This document shows positions 61,763 through 64,000 of a stretch of 64,000 bases of DNA, piece by piece. The notes under the pieces were generated by a model. The model ran no database searches and was not told the DNA's origin. It saw only the letters and a list, made by a program, of their open reading frames with translations. Where the stretch lies: NCBI GenBank assembly GCA_023300545.1, contig JALZVT010000120.1, forward strand, positions 1 through 64,000, in the 5' to 3' direction. Position 1 is the first letter of the stretch; every line of letters begins with the position of its first letter. The position numbers were made by a program, and so were the translations under genes. This stretch comes from Pseudomonadales bacterium. GTDB lineage: Bacteria > Pseudomonadota > Gammaproteobacteria > Pseudomonadales > Azotimanducaceae.

Positions 61763-62524
61763 ATGACGACGCACAACATAACCAACACCGTCTGGACCGA
61801 CGCCAAAGACGATCGAAATCACGGAACTCTTGAACTGCATCTGGAACTCGACAACGGCGCTGGCCGACCGATTACAGGCGCCGTCTGGAGCAGTGTAGTC
61901 CCCGGCTCTGAATCACCTCACGCGCTGATTTTGTGCGGTCACGGCGCGTCCGGTGATCGCTACCAAGCCCCTACACCCCATCTCGCAAGACGCTTGGTAA
62001 AGGCTGCACCCTGTACTGTTCTGGCACTGGATGGCCCCGTACACGGCCTGCGCAAAGTAGACTCGGGAGGCCGCGACGCCTTCTGGTCCGAGATCAATCG
62101 CGATGGCGCAACTAAGGACATGATTGCAGACTGGAACTGCGCCATCGAGGCAACAAAACAACGCTTCCCTGGGGCCGGGGCTAAGCTTGCCTATTACGGT
62201 CTATCAATGGGCTCTATATTTGGCATCCCGCTAATTGCCCAGCGTAGTGATATCGATGTGGCGGTAATCGGCCTCCTTGGCACCACCGGCGCCGTCGAGC
62301 ATCTGCGTGAGGCTCTATTAACCGCTGCGCCCAAGGTTAACTGCCCGCTGCTGTTTCTTATGCAGCTGGAAGATGAGCTATTCGACCGTCTGGGGTATCT
62401 TGAACTCTTCGATGCACTCGGCTCGACTGACAAACGCCTGCATGCCAATCCAGGGCTACACCCCGATATCACTCGCGAAGAAGTTGATGCCGCATTTAAC
62501 ACCTTACACAGCGTGACCCTGTAA
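61763..62524 (+). CDS. Alpha/beta hydrolase (dienelactone-hydrolase/esterase-like)
   Basis: A 253-residue alpha/beta hydrolase. The oxyanion segment ALILCGHGASGDRY is followed by a Ser nucleophile elbow YYGLSMGSIFGIP (GxSxG as GLSMG), an acidic residue in LLFLMQLEDELFD and a probable base in LHANPGLHPDI. The fold is of the alpha/beta-hydrolase type found near methyltransferases. ATG 61763 follows the methyltransferase stop with AGGTG between; a GTG six bases earlier is possible. The reaction is unknown. Confidence 0.8.
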   Translation: MTTHNITNTVWTDAKDDRNHGTLELHLELDNGAGRPITGAVWSSVVPGSESPHALILCGHGASGDRYQAPTPHLARRLVKAAPCTVLALDGPVHGLRKVDSGGRDAFWSEINRDGATKDMIADWNCAIEATKQRFPGAGAKLAYYGLSMGSIFGIPLIAQRSDIDVAVIGLLGTTGAVEHLREALLTAAPKVNCPLLFLMQLEDELFDRLGYLELFDALGSTDKRLHANPGLHPDITREEVDAAFNTLHSVTL

Positions 62525-62567
62525 GCGACCCAAACGACCCAGAACAAAAAAAGATAGAGAGATTCAC

Positions 62568-63494
62568 ATGAGCAAAGCACACACCCTCAATAGCACACCA
62601 ACCAACTGGCAAGTAAAACGCCTCGCTCCCGCGCTCGGTGCTGAAGTCACTGGCCTGGATATAGCCAAAGTGTCTGAGAGTGATATCGGTGCTATCTGGG
62701 ACTTGCTGCACGAACACGAAGTACTGTTCTTCCCCAATCAAAATCCAACGACTGATGCCCACGTTGCGTTCGGCCGTCAGTTTGGTGAATTGGAAGGCCA
62801 CCCCAATCTGAAGAATGCGTTCATCGACCACCCGGAAATATTTGAACTGGCCGCCACTCAGGGCGGCATTGCGGACGAGTGGCACACCGATATCACCTTC
62901 CAAAGCAGCCCAGCACTCATGTCAGTGCTGCACATGGTGAAGTGCCCCGAAACCGGCGGTGACACCATGTGGTCGAGCATGGATCGCGCCTATGACGAAC
63001 TGTCGCAGCCCATGAAAGAGCTTTGTGAAGGATTGACCGCCCTGCATGATGCCCTACCTCACAATCGCCCGGATAAAACCGCCGTACACCCGGTTGTTCG
63101 AGTGCACCCCGTGACCGGCAAGAAAGGTCTGTACGTAAACGAACACTTCACTCGACGCATCGTCGAGATGAACGCCGAAGAATCCGACATGCTATTGCGC
63201 CACCTAACCAAGTGGGTCAGCAACCCGCGCTTCACCGTCCGCTACAACTGGACTCCTGGCACAATCGCAATATGGGACAACCGCTGCACCCAGCACTTTG
63301 TGGTTAACGACTTCGAGGGTGAACGCATCATTCAACGTGTAACCATCATGGGCGACAAACCCGAAGGGGTCGGCGAACCCCGCTGGCAGCCGCACATGCG
63401 CTCGGGGCCGCTGTCTGCAACAAGCCGCTTTGATCGCCAGCTGCACCAATATTTACATGTTGGCAAAGGTCTAGGTGGACAGATGGATGGCTAG
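62568..63494 (+). CDS. TauD/TfdA-family Fe(II)/2-oxoglutarate dioxygenase
   Basis: A 308-residue TauD-type dioxygenase. The HxD is H106-D108 (WHTDITFQSS), the distal histidine lies in CTQHFVVND and the 2-oxoglutarate arginine in IIQRVTIMGD; all expected ligands are present. It opens with a 14-residue tail ahead of WQVKRLAPALGAEVTGLD. The substrate is unknown; it ends the VOC/methyltransferase/hydrolase run. GAGAG is 7 bases before the ATG. Confidence 0.9.
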   Translation: MSKAHTLNSTPTNWQVKRLAPALGAEVTGLDIAKVSESDIGAIWDLLHEHEVLFFPNQNPTTDAHVAFGRQFGELEGHPNLKNAFIDHPEIFELAATQGGIADEWHTDITFQSSPALMSVLHMVKCPETGGDTMWSSMDRAYDELSQPMKELCEGLTALHDALPHNRPDKTAVHPVVRVHPVTGKKGLYVNEHFTRRIVEMNAEESDMLLRHLTKWVSNPRFTVRYNWTPGTIAIWDNRCTQHFVVNDFEGERIIQRVTIMGDKPEGVGEPRWQPHMRSGPLSATSRFDRQLHQYLHVGKGLGGQMDG

Positions 63495-63550
63495 TAGCGG
63501 CTTGATCACGCTAAAACGTTAAACTTCCTGCATGGGGCAAGGTGATATCA

Positions 63551-64000
63551 ATGGTTGATGATATTCCAAGTCATTTCCTCAGCAAGTGGCGACGATTATT
63601 GAATCTCGCTGCAGAGTTTTTTGAGGTTCCCTCAGCCTTAATCATGCGTTCCAACACCGCTGATCTCCAGGTACTTGTCGCCAACCAAGGTGACAACAAC
63701 CCTTATGTAGAGGGCGGCAGCGAGCCGACGCCAGCTGGTTTCTACTGCGAAACCGTACTGGCAACCAACCAGAAATTGCAGATTATCAACGCCCTCGACG
63801 ACCCAATCTGGAAAACTAATCCGGACACTCGACTGGGAATGATCCACTACTTGGGTTTGCCATTGCTTTGGCCAGATGGCCAAAAATTTGGCACCCTCTG
63901 CGTGCTTGATCGAAAGCCACGCGACCATGCGGCCGTATCACAACAATTACTGCGCCACTTCAAGGAGCAAATCGAAACTGATTTCAGTCTCATTGAATAC
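63551..64000 (+). CDS. GAF-domain signalling protein, cut by the right edge
   Basis: A frame open to base 64,000, giving the first 150 residues of a larger protein. AAGGTGA precedes ATG 63551. The N-terminus is a GAF sensor domain: LLNLAAEFFEVPSALIM (helix and first strand), GFYCETVLATNQKLQI and YLGLPLLWPDGQKFGTLCVL, the typical GAF ligand pocket. In such proteins a GGDEF/EAL, histidine-kinase or PAS region normally follows; it lies outside the window, so the output cannot be named. Confidence 0.75.
   Translation, partial: MVDDIPSHFLSKWRRLLNLAAEFFEVPSALIMRSNTADLQVLVANQGDNNPYVEGGSEPTPAGFYCETVLATNQKLQIINALDDPIWKTNPDTRLGMIHYLGLPLLWPDGQKFGTLCVLDRKPRDHAAVSQQLLRHFKEQIETDFSLIEY

Noticed and set aside
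63243-63350. Suspected loss of the distal metal histidine in the second TauD-like protein
   Set aside because: On alignment by motif the ligand is the histidine of CTQHFVV, as in E. coli TauD; the Q in IIQRV is not a ligand position.
1-64000. CRISPR arrays, rRNA, tRNA, IS elements or prophage
   Set aside because: No spaced direct repeats, conserved RNA cores, transposase or phage genes were recognised in the reading; a computational scan was not possible here.

Overview
The window is one contiguous chromosomal stretch of moderate GC (roughly mid-50s percent by eye) and high coding density. It looks like a free-living, probably marine, heterotrophic gammaproteobacterium. The gammaproteobacterial signs are an E. 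coli-type LexA box before topB, htpX, rimK beside a RimB-like retropepsin, a DUF5062 gene, TonB-dependent uptake, a single-subunit S-formylglutathione hydrolase and a YegD-like Hsp70. The genus cannot be read from the sequence. No rRNA, tRNA, CRISPR array, intact transposase or prophage was recognised.

Layout. 0-11.8 kb: an MFS gene behind a long structured leader with a terminator, a carotenoid oxygenase, LexA-linked topB, an HNH remnant, a GFA-family protein, a TIM-barrel isomerase/aminotransferase pair, a PPOX-fold flavoprotein, a fatty-acid desaturase, a cupin and a second MFS gene. 11.8-17.6 kb: a large secreted CAP-domain protein and a TonB-dependent receptor. 17.7-24.9 kb: a crotonase flanked by two related palindromes, two metallo-beta-lactamase (MBL) hydrolases, a GrpB-like protein, an acyl-CoA synthetase and a YegD-like chaperone. 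25-36 kb: four luciferase-like (LLM) oxidoreductases, a lytic transglycosylase, a phosphatase, a rhodanese, htpX, a crotonase and an ACAD10-like phosphotransferase. 36-39.4 kb: fghA divergent from an epoxide-hydrolase/SDR/NTF2-like run. 39.5-49.9 kb: a long minus-strand run holding an S2P protease, an MBL hydrolase, a lipase-like protein, a lipoprotein, DUF5062, LysE, an orphan TAXI binding protein, a ThiS/MoaD-like protein, a molybdenum hydroxylase large subunit and an MFS gene. 50-64 kb: a thiolase, a haloalkane-dehalogenase-like hydrolase, a tauD-like/rimB/rimK operon, a LysR regulator with an apparent ATC start, an XRE/nucleotidyltransferase toxin-antitoxin-like pair, an oxygenase/MFS/methyltransferase operon, a crotonase, and a VOC/methyltransferase/hydrolase/dioxygenase run ending in a truncated GAF-domain gene.

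Functionally the window is rich in acyl-CoA and xenobiotic-type catabolism: three crotonases, a thiolase, an acyl-CoA synthetase, an ACAD10-like kinase, LLM oxidoreductases, an epoxide hydrolase, a dehalogenase-like hydrolase and several Fe(II)/2-oxoglutarate oxygenases. It also has exporters and one outer-membrane receptor. This fits breakdown of lipids, terpenoids or sterol-like compounds, but no complete named pathway can be read.

The points most worth a second look are the structured RNA/leader at about 1.34-1.65 kb, the LexA box on topB, the ATC-start LysR gene, the XRE/NTase pair with its perfect palindromic operator, the crotonase flanked by palindromes, the CTG-coupled MFS gene, and the orphan molybdenum hydroxylase with its hairpin-masked ThiS/MoaD-like neighbour.
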